64,000 nucleotides of DNA from Clostridia bacterium (GCA_029068165.1 JAIEDA010000030.1:101896-165895); one strand, 5' to 3'; numbered from the stretch's first letter, positions 1 to 8,971 are shown. Numbers and translations: made by a program. Notes: generated by a model not told the origin, from the letters alone.

Positions 1-4
1 CGCT

Positions 5-1693
5 TTGACAAACGGACAAGCAATCGCCGCCGTCGTTGCGGTAGTTATCTTGGTCTTAGCCGTAATAGTTATTGCATCGATTTTGTCAAAACAAAAGAAG
101 AGTAAAAAAGCGACCGAAACGCAATCGGCGAATGAGCAAACGCAAACGTCGCAAACGGTTGCGGCTGATTTGACGGAGCAAGATAACGAGCAAAGCTCTA
201 TCGACGCCAAAGAGCAAACCGTCGACGAAGCAGTTGGCGAAGAGGAACAAGCTGTTGCGGACGACAACGTTGTTGAGGAAGAAGAACAGCTAGCTGAAGA
301 TACTCCTATCGTTGAAGAAATCCAAGCAGTTGAGAATGACAATATAGTTGAAGAAGTAGCTATTGAAGAAAAGACTGTTTCCGAAGAGGAGCAACAGCCG
401 CTTGAGGAAGAGCCTGCCGAGGAGGCTCAACCCGTCGTGGAAACTCATCCTTTCGCCGAAGCTAAACCGGCTGAAGAGGAGAAGAAAACCGAGGAAAAGA
501 AAGCTGTAGAAAAACCGGTTGAAGAGAAAAAGCCAATCGAGCAGCCAGTAAAGAAAAACAACGAGAGAGAAAGGACTGTTATCATTGACGATAAGCCCGT
601 GCTTATCAAGGACGATAGATTTTTGTTCAATCCTGAAGAAGACGGCTTCTATTACGTATTGGAAAAGACCTTCACGGCAAAACTTATTCAGTCTTCGGAA
701 ACGGTCAAAGATTATTATACCGAACTAAAGAATGAATTGCTATCGTATAAAAAAGTTCATTCAAGAATGAGCAAGAAGCGCGAGAGCTTTAATTTCGGAC
801 GTAATTGCCTAGCGCGCTTGACTGTAAGAGGCAAGACGTTGAGATTGCATCTTGCTTTGGACGCGAATACTTACGAGGAAACGAAGTACAAGGTTGAAGA
901 TACTTCCGAGATAAAGTCGTTGGCTGACACTCCGCTTTTGTATAGAATCAGGAACGATAGACGCCTCAAGTATGCCAAAGACTTGATAGCGGCGGTTATG
1001 GAGAAGTACGGCGTTCAAAAACAGGAAATCGAACCAATCAACTATACTGCAAACTATCCGTATGAAGCTACCGAGGTCTTGATTGAGAAAGGACTTATTA
1101 CTAAAAGGCGCGTTCAGGGTCGTATGCCCGAGGGCAACGGTTTTGAATTTGCTCAAAAGACTTTCAAGGCAAAACTTATTCAGTCCGAGGAGTACGTCAA
1201 AGAGTACTATTCGCAGTTGAAGAACCACTTGCTTACTTATCGAAAGATACACGATAGAATGAGTAAAAACCGCGAGAGCTACCGCTTTGGTAGAATTTGC
1301 GTTGCCCGTATGTCCATAAGAGGCAAGACGTTGAAACTCTATCTTGCGCTCAACGCAACCGATTACGAGGATACCAAGTATAAGGTTGAGGACGCGTCTT
1401 CCGTCAAATCTTACGCTGATACGCCTCTATTGTATAAGATTAAAAATACCCGTCGACTTAACTACGCTAAAGATTTGATCGACGTAATGATGACAAATCT
1501 CGGAGTGAGCAAAAAGCGTGAGAGCGACGAAAAAGATTACGCGGCGGACTTGCCGTACGAGAGCACCGAGGAGTTGCTTGAGGAAGGACTTATCGTAAAT
1601 AGATTCGTCAGCGGAAATTCGTTTATCGCCCAACACTTTAAGCATAAGGAAGTCGACCCTGAAATGGAAGCTGCGGCTGACGAAACTGACTAG
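5..1693 (+). CDS. Membrane-anchored protein with acidic linker and two copies of an unnamed domain
   Basis: Function not recognised. The frame opens with TTG at base 5, and no ribosome site is visible because the window begins there, so the true start may lie upstream. Residues about 5-28 form one hydrophobic helix followed by a lysine-rich stretch, which by the positive-inside rule puts the rest in the cytoplasm. Residues about 45-200 are a Glu-rich, repetitive linker ending in EEKK and VEKP blocks. Two homologous domains follow, about residues 215-365 and 380-530. Each has an AKLIQ segment, a KNxLL(S/T)Y(K/R)K helix, an MSKxRES motif, a hydrophobic GKTLxL(H/Y)LAL strand and a YAKDLI helix. 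The C-terminus of the giant protein at 46813-52197 has the same order of parts. A terminator follows. The domain boundaries are my estimate. Confidence 0.75.
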   Translation: MTNGQAIAAVVAVVILVLAVIVIASILSKQKKSKKATETQSANEQTQTSQTVAADLTEQDNEQSSIDAKEQTVDEAVGEEEQAVADDNVVEEEEQLAEDTPIVEEIQAVENDNIVEEVAIEEKTVSEEEQQPLEEEPAEEAQPVVETHPFAEAKPAEEEKKTEEKKAVEKPVEEKKPIEQPVKKNNERERTVIIDDKPVLIKDDRFLFNPEEDGFYYVLEKTFTAKLIQSSETVKDYYTELKNELLSYKKVHSRMSKKRESFNFGRNCLARLTVRGKTLRLHLALDANTYEETKYKVEDTSEIKSLADTPLLYRIRNDRRLKYAKDLIAAVMEKYGVQKQEIEPINYTANYPYEATEVLIEKGLITKRRVQGRMPEGNGFEFAQKTFKAKLIQSEEYVKEYYSQLKNHLLTYRKIHDRMSKNRESYRFGRICVARMSIRGKTLKLYLALNATDYEDTKYKVEDASSVKSYADTPLLYKIKNTRRLNYAKDLIDVMMTNLGVSKKRESDEKDYAADLPYESTEELLEEGLIVNRFVSGNSFIAQHFKHKEVDPEMEAAADETD

Positions 1694-1717
1694 AACTTAA
1701 AATTAAGTCTAAAAACT

Positions 1718-1752
1718 ATAACCGTTATCTATTAGATAGCGGTTATTTTTCT
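1718..1752 (+). terminator. Intrinsic terminator
   Basis: A 14-bp near-perfect stem (ATAACCGTTATCTA with TAGATAGCGGTTAT) is followed by a T-run. It closes the gene ending at 1693. Confidence 0.85.
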
Positions 1753-1791
1753 ATTCAATAAGCGTTTGTAGAAAGTTTGACGAAAATACTA

Positions 1792-1820
1792 TTGACTGTA
1801 TTGAGGGAGCTTTATATAAT
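1792..1820 (+). promoter_or_regulatory. Sigma-A promoter for the YjbR-family gene
   Basis: TTGACT, a 17-nt spacer and TATAAT. The leader to the ATG at 1862 is about 35 nt. Confidence 0.75.
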
Positions 1821-1861
1821 ATTTATGATTAGGAACTAACAGCTAAAAGGTTAAACGGCAA

Positions 1862-2542
1862 ATGAACTGGATTATAGAAAAGATTTTTAAGAATAAAGCC
1901 GTCGTATTCGAGCGGCTTTCTAAGTACGGCTTTGTGTTCGGCGATGGCAAATATTCCTATACTACCAATATCTTTGACAAACAAATGATTTTGAAGGTAG
2001 AGATAGACGGGCAGGGAAATATTGACACCTTAGTGTTGGATATAGATACCAAAGAGGTCTATACTTTGTTTTTGGTTGAGGATGCGGCAGGAAGTTTTGT
2101 GGGCGGAGTTAGGCAAGCCTATGAAAGCGTTCTTGAGGATATAGCCGAAAAGTGTTGCGAAAGAGAGATATTCAAAACAATATACGCTAAAGAAATAATC
2201 AAATATATTCGCGGCAAGTATGGCGACGAGTTGGAATTTTTGTGGGAAAAGTTTGACGATAACGCTATTTGGCGGAGAAAGGATAACTCCAAGTGGTACG
2301 CGTTGATACTGAAAGTGTCCAGGCGAAAACTAGGCGTTGACAGCGACGAAACGGTTGAGATAATTGATTTAAGGGTAGACCCGAAAGAAACCCAAACGCT
2401 TATTGATAACAAAAGGTATTATCCCGCGTATCATATGAACAAAAAATCTTGGATAACAATTTGTCTTGACGGGTCGTTGGATATGGAAGAGATTTGTAAG
2501 CGAATTGACGTAAGTTATGATTTAGCATTTAAGAAACGATAA
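1862..2542 (+). CDS. MmcQ/YjbR family protein with N-terminal extension
   Basis: The C-terminal half (residues about 110-220) matches the MmcQ/YjbR family. It has FLWEKFDDNAIWRRKDN, KWYALIL, an EIIDLRVDP segment, RYYPAYHMNKKSW and a final LDGS motif. The family is related to CyaY-like folds and is often annotated as DNA-binding; no firm biochemical role is established. The first 110 residues are an N-terminal extension seen in clostridial versions. The start codon follows a weak AAAGG. The gene stands alone with its own promoter and sits convergent to the rplM-rpsI operon. Confidence 0.8.
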   Translation: MNWIIEKIFKNKAVVFERLSKYGFVFGDGKYSYTTNIFDKQMILKVEIDGQGNIDTLVLDIDTKEVYTLFLVEDAAGSFVGGVRQAYESVLEDIAEKCCEREIFKTIYAKEIIKYIRGKYGDELEFLWEKFDDNAIWRRKDNSKWYALILKVSRRKLGVDSDETVEIIDLRVDPKETQTLIDNKRYYPAYHMNKKSWITICLDGSLDMEEICKRIDVSYDLAFKKR

Positions 2543-2625
2543 TTCGCATAGCGTTTAAAGCATTCAGCTTTTAATAGGGTGTCTAGTTGCAAGGAAAATT
2601 TCGACGTGAGCAGGGCAGGGCATAA

Positions 2626-2658
2626 GAAAAAAAGAGTGTTTTTGCAAACACTCTTTTT
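2626..2658 (-). terminator. Terminator of the rplM-rpsI operon
   Basis: An AAAGAGTGTTT/AAACACTCTTT stem with A/T runs on both sides lies between the convergent YjbR gene and rpsI, so it may act in both directions. Confidence 0.8.
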
Positions 2659-2684
2659 GATAACTTTTGAATAATCTTTGTCGA

Positions 2685-3098
2685 TTATCTCTTGCTGAAC
2701 TGCGGAGCTCTTCTTGCTTTCTTGAGACCGTATTTCTTTCTTTCTTTTGCTCTCGGATCTCTCGTGAGGTAGCCAGCTTTCTTCAAAGCCGCTTTGGTTT
2801 CGCCGTCGGCAAGTACCAACGCTCTTGAAATACCGTGCCTGATTGCGCCCGCTTGTCCCGTGAAGCCGCCGCCTTGTACGTTTACGATAACGTCGTATTT
2901 AGACGTGCTCTCCGTCAATTCCAAAGGCTGACGAACGATGAGTTTGAGAGTGTCAAGTCCGAAGTATTCGTCGATACTTCTTTTATTGATGGTAATAACG
3001 CCGCTACCGTCGGGGATAAGTCTTACTCTTGCGATAGCTTTCTTTCTTCTTCCGGTTCCCCAGAATTGAACTTTCTTCTTAGTCTTTTTCGCTGCCAT
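2685..3098 (-). CDS. rpsI: 30S ribosomal protein S9
   Basis: Ribosomal protein S9 of the small-subunit head, near the P-site tRNA. The 137-residue product has the family's [14 protein letters not shown] opening, the [19 protein letters not shown] core and the C-terminal tail ending FSKR that reaches toward tRNA. Length is normal for the long bacterial form (usually about 130). The ATG follows an AGGAG site. It is the second gene of rplM-rpsI, 13 nt after rplM, the usual bacterial pair. Confidence 0.98.
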   Translation of the reverse strand: MAAKKTKKKVQFWGTGRRKKAIARVRLIPDGSGVITINKRSIDEYFGLDTLKLIVRQPLELTESTSKYDVIVNVQGGGFTGQAGAIRHGISRALVLADGETKAALKKAGYLTRDPRAKERKKYGLKKARRAPQFSKR

Positions 3099-3111
3099 TT
3101 CTTATACGCTC

Positions 3112-3546
3112 CTAGTTGAATTTTAATTCTTTGGGCTGTTGCGCCTCGTGGTTGTGTTCAGCGCCGGCATAGCAACGCAATTTTGTAAGTTGCTTTCTTC
3201 CGAGAGAATTCTTGGGAAGCATACCTTTTACGGCAAGCATTACGGCTCTCTCAGGCTTTTCAGCCATCAACTTTTTGTACTGAACTTCTTTAAGTCCGCC
3301 AATATAGCCGGTGTGGTGGATATGATATTTGTTTTCCAACTTTTTACCGGTCAAACGAACTTTTGCGCAATTTATCACGATTACGTGATCTCCACAGTCT
3401 ACGTTTGGCGTGTAAGTAGGCTTATTTTTACCTCTAAGGACGTTTGCAACGTTGCTGGCAAGTCTACCCAAAATCAAGTCGGTTGCGTCGACTACGTGCC
3501 ATTGCGGTTTAATATCCTCAGGTTTTGCCATATATGTTTTATTCAC
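3112..3546 (-). CDS. rplM: 50S ribosomal protein L13
   Basis: Large-subunit protein L13, 144 residues as expected. Motifs include WHVVDATDLILGRLAS, the GDHVIVINCAKVRLTGKK stretch and YHHTGYIGG-like residues, then MLPKNSLGRKQL. The start is GTG at 3546, supported by a GGAGG site nine nt upstream and by the family's MKTYMAK-type N-terminus; the ATG five codons later is less likely. First gene of the operon with rpsI. Confidence 0.97.
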   Translation of the reverse strand: MNKTYMAKPEDIKPQWHVVDATDLILGRLASNVANVLRGKNKPTYTPNVDCGDHVIVINCAKVRLTGKKLENKYHIHHTGYIGGLKEVQYKKLMAEKPERAVMLAVKGMLPKNSLGRKQLTKLRCYAGAEHNHEAQQPKELKFN

Positions 3547-3637
3547 GGATAAAACCCTCCATAGTAATTAGTAATGTTGTCAAATATTTAAGTATCTCCG
3601 AGGGGCTAGTTCATTGATACGATATTCTTGCCTAAAC

Positions 3638-3666
3638 ATTTTAATAAAAATAGGTATAAAAGTCAA
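3638..3666 (-). promoter_or_regulatory. Promoter and leader of rplM-rpsI
   Basis: On the minus strand TTGACT, 17 nt and TAAAAT. The resulting leader to the rplM GTG is about 85 nt. L13 leaders in Bacillota can carry an autoregulatory RNA; I did not verify that structure here. Confidence 0.65.
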
Positions 3667-3710
3667 ATAAATTCAGCAGTTTTTTATAAAATTTGTTCAA
3701 AACGCCTGCG

Positions 3711-4739
3711 TTAGTTCATATAAATAAAGTCTTTAGCCACTATCCAAGCAAAGTAACCCGCGTATAATACGAGCATAGTAATGCCGCCCGCGCGTTTTAA
3801 CTTCTTGTCTTTGGTAAAGAAAATGCACGCGAAAAGAACTACCATAGTCAAAATAGCCATCAGGTTGTCGAGCATAAATCCGGTTATCCAATTTACGTCG
3901 TAAGCAATCGGAGCAATCAACGACGACGTGCCGAGTACGAACAAAATATTGAAGATATTGCTTCCGACTATATTACCGATAGCAAGGTCGGCTTCGCCTT
4001 TTTTAGCGGCTGATAGAGAAGTGACGAGCTCGGGAAGCGAGGTGCCGAACGCAACGATAGTAAGACCTATCAGGCTTTCCGACATACCTAGACCGCTTGC
4101 AATCGTTCTTGCGCCGTTGACCACGGCTTGCGAGCCGAGAATGACGAGCGCGATACCTACTGCGAGTTTGCCAACCATTTTGGCGATAGCAACGCTTTTT
4201 TTCTCGTCGCTTTTTTCATCTTTTTCTCCTTGTTCTTTTTCAGCGTCTTCAAGAGAAGGCATAGCGTTTTTGTTCTTTTTGGAAAGTATGATAAGATACG
4301 CGAAGAATATAATAAAAAGCAGCCACAGTATCAAGCCGTCTATCCAACCGATTTTGTTGCCGATCACGCCCATAACCATTAGCGCGGCTGTCGTCACGGT
4401 GACGAAAGGTATCTCTATATACAACGTGTTTTTTTGGATTGCGAGCGGAGTAACGGTTGCGCAAAGACCTAGAATAAGCAACACGTTCATAATGTTTGAG
4501 CCGAGAATATTGCCGATTGCAATGCCCGAACTTTGGTTTACCGCCGACGTAATACTGATTGCAGCCTCAGGCGCGCTTGTTCCGAAAGCGACTATCGTCA
4601 AGCCTATGACTATTTGAGGAATACCGAATTTTCTAGCTATCAACGAAGCTCCGTCCACGAACCAATCCGCGCCCTTTATCAGCATTACGAAGCCCACAAT
4701 CAGCAAAGAAGCCTGAGCCGCGATAGACCAAAATTCCAT
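3711..4739 (-). CDS. Calcium/sodium antiporter family (CaCA, YrbG-like) membrane protein
   Basis: An exchanger of the CaCA superfamily, exporting Ca2+ (or a related cation) in exchange for Na+ or H+. The 342-residue product has ten or so hydrophobic segments in two inverted halves. Each half carries the signature alpha repeat: IVAFGTSAPEAAIS with GNILGSNIMNVL in the first, IVAFGTSLPELVTS with GNIVGSNIFNIL in the second. A charged cytoplasmic loop rich in Lys and Glu separates them. The ATG at 4739 is chosen over the TTG four codons upstream because GGAGG lies at the right distance from the ATG. Monocistronic. Confidence 0.92.
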   Translation of the reverse strand: MEFWSIAAQASLLIVGFVMLIKGADWFVDGASLIARKFGIPQIVIGLTIVAFGTSAPEAAISITSAVNQSSGIAIGNILGSNIMNVLLILGLCATVTPLAIQKNTLYIEIPFVTVTTAALMVMGVIGNKIGWIDGLILWLLFIIFFAYLIILSKKNKNAMPSLEDAEKEQGEKDEKSDEKKSVAIAKMVGKLAVGIALVILGSQAVVNGARTIASGLGMSESLIGLTIVAFGTSLPELVTSLSAAKKGEADLAIGNIVGSNIFNILFVLGTSSLIAPIAYDVNWITGFMLDNLMAILTMVVLFACIFFTKDKKLKRAGGITMLVLYAGYFAWIVAKDFIYMN

Positions 4740-4754
4740 ATATACCTCCAAAGC

Positions 4755-5033
4755 TTGTTACATCTAATATTTTATGATAAATCTATATATTATCTCAACG
4801 ATATTTTAATGCAAATGCCGCAATTATTATGTATTTTAAACATTTATTATGTAGAATTTACAAGATTTGGAAAATTTGTTTCATTCGAGTTTGACTTATA
4901 TCCGTTTACTGTCGACGTAATCTAGATAAATCGAGCGGCGCAAAGTCAGGACTTCGATTGAAAGGACGGGCATAGAAAGTAAGAAGTATTAGACAAAAAC
5001 GTAGACGTTGTTATCAAAGTCAAGCGTAAGCGG
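4755..5033. other. Gene-free stretch
   Basis: About 280 nt upstream of the exchanger and downstream of rubrerythrin. It is AT-rich in its first half. I see no coding frame, no RNA gene and no clear repeat. Confidence 0.6.
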
Positions 5034-5072
5034 AATAAAAAACGACGGGCGGAAGATATTTCCGTCCCGTCG
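5034..5072 (-). terminator. Terminator of perR-rubrerythrin
   Basis: CGACGGGCGGAA pairs with TTCCGTCCCGTCG around a GATAT loop. Read on the minus strand it is followed by a T-run. Confidence 0.85.
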
Positions 5073-5091
5073 CGATATTTGGCGTTGGTTA

Positions 5092-5628
5092 TTACTTGAA
5101 GTACTTCTCGTAGAGTCCCTTAAATCCGCAACCGTGTCTTGCCTCGTCCTTAGCCATTTCGTGAACGGTGTCGTGCACGTCGTCGTAGCCGAGTTGTTTA
5201 GCGAGCTTTGCAAGTTCGAGCTTTCCAGCGCAAGCGCCGCTTTCCGCTTCCATACGCATTTTTACGTTTTTAGCGGTGGAGTCGGTGAGTACGTTGCCAA
5301 GTAGCTCGGCAAATTTAGCCGCGTGCTCAGCCTCTTCAAAAGCGTATCTCTTGAAAGCTTCCGCTACGTCGGGGTAGCCCTCTCTATCGGCTTGTCTTGA
5401 CATTGCGAGGTACATTCCTACCTCGGAACATTCGCCGTTGAAGTTGTCGATAAGTCCAGCTATTACCTTCTTGTCGTAGTTCTTTGCCGAACCTACTATA
5501 TGTTCGCAAGCCCAAGAGATTTCGTCTTTGATTTCCTTAAAAGTCTTTGCGTTGCAAACAGGGCACGCCTCGGGCGCGCTGTCGCCTTCGTGCACGTAAC
5601 CGCACACAGTACATACGTATTTTGCCAT
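5092..5628 (-). CDS. Reverse rubrerythrin
   Basis: A peroxide-reducing non-haem iron protein of anaerobes. The rubredoxin module is N-terminal (C6, C9, C22, C25) and is followed by a ferritin-like di-iron domain with ExxH-type residues ([14 protein letters not shown] and KDEARHG). This is the reverse order of classical rubrerythrin and is typical of clostridial reverse rubrerythrins that take electrons from NADH via rubredoxin oxidoreductase. Length is 178 residues. The ATG follows GGAGG. It lies 37 nt downstream of perR and is very probably co-transcribed, so peroxide stress should induce both. Confidence 0.93.
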   Translation of the reverse strand: MAKYVCTVCGYVHEGDSAPEACPVCNAKTFKEIKDEISWACEHIVGSAKNYDKKVIAGLIDNFNGECSEVGMYLAMSRQADREGYPDVAEAFKRYAFEEAEHAAKFAELLGNVLTDSTAKNVKMRMEAESGACAGKLELAKLAKQLGYDDVHDTVHEMAKDEARHGCGFKGLYEKYFK

Positions 5629-5665
5629 AAATAGTTACCTCCAAAAAATGTTTATATAGTTATCT

Positions 5666-6052
5666 TTATTTATCGTTTTTATTCTTGCAATCTTCGCAAA
5701 CGTTATAAAAGCTTAGTCCATAGCTTGAAAAGTCGCGGTCGTCGCAGTATTTTGCAAGCAAGTTTTTCATATCCTCGGGATAGGGCATATCCACGATTTT
5801 TTTGCACTTAGAGCAAATAATATGGCAGTGAGTGTCAAGCTCAACGTCATAGTGTTCCTTTTCGCCGCAACCTACGACGCGACCCAAAATTCCTTGCCTT
5901 TCAAAATACGCTAAGTTGCGATAAACCGTTGCAAGCGAAATGTTGGGGATAGTTTTGCGACATTCCTCATATACCACGTCAGCCGTAGGATGACATCTCA
6001 TATTTTGCACGACTTCAAGCACCGCTTGGCGTCTAGACGAATACTTCTCCAT
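5666..6052 (-). CDS. perR: Fur-family peroxide regulator PerR
   Basis: A metal-dependent repressor of the Fur family, 128 residues. It has a winged helix with the NISLATVYRNLAYFERQG recognition region, the dimerisation domain HYDVELDTHCH, and two CxxC pairs (CSKC and CEDC) that bind structural zinc. The PerR assignment rather than Fur rests on the neighbouring rubrerythrin gene. The ATG at 6052 begins MEKYSSRR as usual; a longer in-frame TTG start would overlap the promoter. There is no Shine-Dalgarno site and the -10 box ends only ten nt upstream, so translation may be nearly leaderless. Confidence 0.88.
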   Translation of the reverse strand: MEKYSSRRQAVLEVVQNMRCHPTADVVYEECRKTIPNISLATVYRNLAYFERQGILGRVVGCGEKEHYDVELDTHCHIICSKCKKIVDMPYPEDMKNLLAKYCDDRDFSSYGLSFYNVCEDCKNKNDK

Positions 6053-6062
6053 ATTTAAAGAT

Positions 6063-6091
6063 AATATAGCACGGATTAAAAGCGTTGTCAA
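6063..6091 (-). promoter_or_regulatory. Promoter of perR-rubrerythrin
   Basis: Minus strand TTGACA, 17 nt, TATATT. Initiation about 7 nt after the -10 box would leave a 5' UTR of only 3-4 nt before the perR ATG. Confidence 0.8.
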
Positions 6092-6104
6092 TCAATTTTA
6101 TAAA

Positions 6105-6124
6105 ATAATAATGATTACTATTAT
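6105..6124. promoter_or_regulatory. PerR/Fur-type operator
   Basis: ATAATAATGATTACTATTAT is a near-perfect palindrome of the 7-1-7 Fur/PerR box type (compare TTATAATnATTATAA). It lies 14 nt upstream of the perR -35 box and fits autoregulation. Confidence 0.75.
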
Positions 6125-6330
6125 CGTTTAGCTTTTATATTAGTCAGCGGTTGGAACCGTCTTTCTTCGGCTATATTCAAAAACGGCTCAAGCTTTTTGC
6201 AATAACGCTCTTGTCAAATGGTAAAGAGTATGGCTTCGTCATTCCGTTTGGCGGAAAGATAGGCGGTCGGTAGACGAAAAAGACGGTTTTAATTGACTGT
6301 ACGTCTTTGCCTAGAACGTAATAAAAACGC

Positions 6331-6359
6331 TTGACAAGGTCAAAATTATATTGTAAGAT
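6331..6359 (+). promoter_or_regulatory. Promoter of the copper ATPase
   Basis: TTGACA, 17 nt, TAAGAT. The -35 box is part of a small palindrome (TTGACAAGGTCAA), which could be a repressor site. No CopY or CsoR gene is present in the window. Confidence 0.7.
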
Positions 6360-6393
6360 AAAGAAAACCCAGTAAAAAAGTAGGGATTGAAAA

Positions 6394-8907
6394 ATGACGG
6401 AGAAACTCAAATTCAATATAGAGGGTATGACCTGTGTAGTATGCTCGGGGACGTGCCAAAAGGAAATAGCCAAACTCGAAGGAGTACTCACTTGCAACGT
6501 CAATTTTGCAAGCGGCGTAGCTTTGGTCGAATACGACGGCGAAAAGGTTGGCGAAAAGGAAATTTACTCCGCAGTCGACAAGGCGGGTTACAAGGCGGTT
6601 GCGGGAGAAAAGCAAGAGAAGAAAAGCGGCGCGGTAAGAGTATGGGTTATGCTTGCGCTCGCTATAGTTTTGCTTGCGTACGCTATGCTGAGTATGTTGG
6701 GCGTAAAATATCCGTCGGCGATTTCGCCGGACGATAGTCCGATAGTCTTTACCGTTATACAGCTTATACTTTGCGTACCCGTAATGATTATGGGCGGTAA
6801 GTTTTACGTAAGAGGATTTAAGAACTTATTCAAGGCGAAACCCAATATGGACAGTCTTGTTGCGGTGAGCACTACGACGGCTTTTATCTATAGTTTCGTC
6901 AATTTTATATTGATATGTACGGGCGATACGCACAAGGTTCACAGCCTGTATTTCGAGAGCGTTGCGGTGATAATAGCGATAATTACGTTGGGCAAGTTTT
7001 TGGAGAGCAAGTCATTGAAAAAGACGGGCGACGCGATAAGGCAGTTGACTTTGCTTACACCCGCGTTCGCGACGGTGCTGCGCGACGGCGAATGGGTAAA
7101 GGTCGACAGCGGCGAAGTCAAAAAAGGCGATACCGTGCTTGTCAAAGCTGGCGAGAGTTTTTGCTGCGACGGAATAATAATCGACGGCGAGAGCAACGTC
7201 AACGAGAGTATGCTCACGGGCGAGAGTATGCCTGTCGACAAGAGCGTGGGCGAGAAAGTGTTTGGCGGAACTGTCAACGGCAACGGAATACTGCAATTTA
7301 AGGCGGAGGGCGTCGGTGAAGAAACCAAGCTGTCAAAGATAATCAAGCTCGTTGAGGACGCGCAAAACTCCAAAGCGCCTATCGCAAGAATCGCCGACAA
7401 AGTGTCGGGAGTTTTCGTGCCGATAGTCATTGCAATAGCGTTGCTGACGGGAATTATATGGTGGGCGACCAACGGAATTACGCTTGCCGTAAAGATATTC
7501 GTAAGCGTGTTGGTGATAGCCTGTCCGTGCGCGTTGGGACTTGCGACTCCTACAGCAATAATTACCGGAATAGGAAGAGGCGCAAAGGGCGGAATACTGT
7601 TCAAAAACGCCGAGAGCTTAGAAAGGCTGGGAAGCGTAGATACTATCGTATTTGACAAGACGGGTACGATTACTAAAGGCGCGCCTACGCTTACCGATAA
7701 GTACTTGCTTGGCGACGAGCAGGAAATCCTTTCGCTCGTGGCTGCGGTCGAAAGCGTGAGCGAGCATCCCATTGCCAAGGCGATCACTAGCGCGTTGCCT
7801 GCGGGAGATTTGAAAGCCGAAGTCAAAGTCTTGTCGGGATACGGACTCGAGGGCAACGTCGACGGCAAGATTGTGCTTTGCGGCAACAGGGCGCTTATGG
7901 AGAAAAGAGGAGTATCGGTCAAGGACGTAATCGCTAAGGCCGACGGATTTTCTCAAGAGGGCAAGAGCATAATAATCGTTGCAATCGACGGCAAGGCGGC
8001 GGGCGTGTTGGCGGTTGCGGACACTCTCAAGGAGGACAGCGCAAGCTCGATAGAGCAGCTGAAAAAACTCGGCTTGCGGTTGGTTTTGCTGAGCGGCGAC
8101 AATAACAAAGTCGCAACGGCTATCGCTAAAAGCGTGGGGATTGACGAAGTTATCTCCGACGTGCTGCCCGAACAAAAGAGCGAGGTTGTCGACAGGCTGA
8201 TAGGAGAGGGACGGAAAGTCGCGATGGTCGGCGACGGTATAAACGACGCTCCCGCGCTTGCAAAAGCCAACGTTGGAATAGCTATGGGCAGCGGTAGCGA
8301 TATAGCTATAGAAAGCGGTCAGGTCGTAATAGTCGGCGGTCAAATATCGGGCGTAGTCAGGGCTGTCAAACTCGCAAAAGCTACTATGCGCAATATCAAA
8401 GAGAACTTGTTTTGGGCGTTTATCTACAACGTGATAGGCATACCGATTGCGTGCGGAATACTGTATCCCATCAACGGCTATACTATGAGTCCTATGCTCG
8501 GAGGTTTGGCAATGAGTCTTTCTTCCGTGTCGGTAGTGGCGAACGCTTTGAGATTGAACTTCTTCAAGTTTGAAAGAAATAAAAAGGAAGTTCAATCGCC
8601 TATTGCGGCGGGCGATACGCTTAGCGAAAGCATAAGCGAGAAAGCGGAAAACAATATTAAGGAAAACAAAGAATACGAAAATATTTTGAAAAAGGAGAAT
8701 ACTATTATGCAAATCAAAGTTAAAGGAATGATGTGCTCGCACTGCGAGGGTAGAGTAAACAAGGCGGTAGGTTCGCTCGCGGGAGTGACTTCCGTAAACG
8801 CAAGCAGCGCAAACGAAACCGTCGAAGTATCGTTTGACGAAAGTAAAGTTACGCTTGCGCAAATCAAAGAGGCTATCGTTGAGCAAGGTTACGAAGTAGT
8901 CGACTGA
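6394..8907 (+). CDS. copA: Copper-exporting P1B-type ATPase with N- and C-terminal metal-binding domains
   Basis: Cu(I)-translocating ATPase of the cytoplasmic membrane, 837 residues. Domains in order: an HMA domain (residues about 4-70) with the unusual site GMTCVVCSGTC, a transmembrane bundle, the actuator with TGES, the CPC metal site (C377-P-C379), phosphorylation loop DKTGT (D421), the SEHPIAKA nucleotide-domain motif, and GDGINDAPAL. The last helices carry the YN and MxxSS residues typical of Cu(I) class 1B-1. A long Lys/Glu linker then leads to a second HMA domain (residues about 772-837, GMMCSHCEG) that looks like a fused CopZ chaperone. A C-terminal HMA is uncommon in CopA. The start has only a weak ribosome site. 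Confidence 0.95.
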   Translation: MTEKLKFNIEGMTCVVCSGTCQKEIAKLEGVLTCNVNFASGVALVEYDGEKVGEKEIYSAVDKAGYKAVAGEKQEKKSGAVRVWVMLALAIVLLAYAMLSMLGVKYPSAISPDDSPIVFTVIQLILCVPVMIMGGKFYVRGFKNLFKAKPNMDSLVAVSTTTAFIYSFVNFILICTGDTHKVHSLYFESVAVIIAIITLGKFLESKSLKKTGDAIRQLTLLTPAFATVLRDGEWVKVDSGEVKKGDTVLVKAGESFCCDGIIIDGESNVNESMLTGESMPVDKSVGEKVFGGTVNGNGILQFKAEGVGEETKLSKIIKLVEDAQNSKAPIARIADKVSGVFVPIVIAIALLTGIIWWATNGITLAVKIFVSVLVIACPCALGLATPTAIITGIGRGAKGGILFKNAESLERLGSVDTIVFDKTGTITKGAPTLTDKYLLGDEQEILSLVAAVESVSEHPIAKAITSALPAGDLKAEVKVLSGYGLEGNVDGKIVLCGNRALMEKRGVSVKDVIAKADGFSQEGKSIIIVAIDGKAAGVLAVADTLKEDSASSIEQLKKLGLRLVLLSGDNNKVATAIAKSVGIDEVISDVLPEQKSEVVDRLIGEGRKVAMVGDGINDAPALAKANVGIAMGSGSDIAIESGQVVIVGGQISGVVRAVKLAKATMRNIKENLFWAFIYNVIGIPIACGILYPINGYTMSPMLGGLAMSLSSVSVVANALRLNFFKFERNKKEVQSPIAAGDTLSESISEKAENNIKENKEYENILKKENTIMQIKVKGMMCSHCEGRVNKAVGSLAGVTSVNASSANETVEVSFDESKVTLAQIKEAIVEQGYEVVD
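8707..8907 (+). CDS. Possible internally initiated CopZ-like copper chaperone
   Basis: Within copA and in the same frame, AAGGAG at 8692-8697 is followed nine nt later by ATG at 8707. Initiation here would give a complete 66-residue HMA protein with the MMCSHCEG copper site, the size of CopZ. It could be a relic of a once separate copZ gene that fused to copA or a working second start. Only the sequence signals support it. Confidence 0.4.
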   Translation: MQIKVKGMMCSHCEGRVNKAVGSLAGVTSVNASSANETVEVSFDESKVTLAQIKEAIVEQGYEVVD

Positions 8908-8942
8908 GCGAGAGTTAAGTTGCGGCGAGATACTCTTTTCGT

Positions 8943-8971
8943 TTGACAATATAGGTTCTTTATACTAGAAT
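8943..8971 (+). promoter_or_regulatory. Promoter of the DAHP synthase gene
   Basis: TTGACA, 17 nt, TAGAAT, with a leader of about 36 nt to the ATG at 9014. Confidence 0.75.

Noticed and set aside
7618..8949. A 443-codon open frame antisense to copA
   Set aside because: The sense frame is an unmistakable Cu ATPase; the antisense frame is Ser/Arg/Tyr-rich nonsense.
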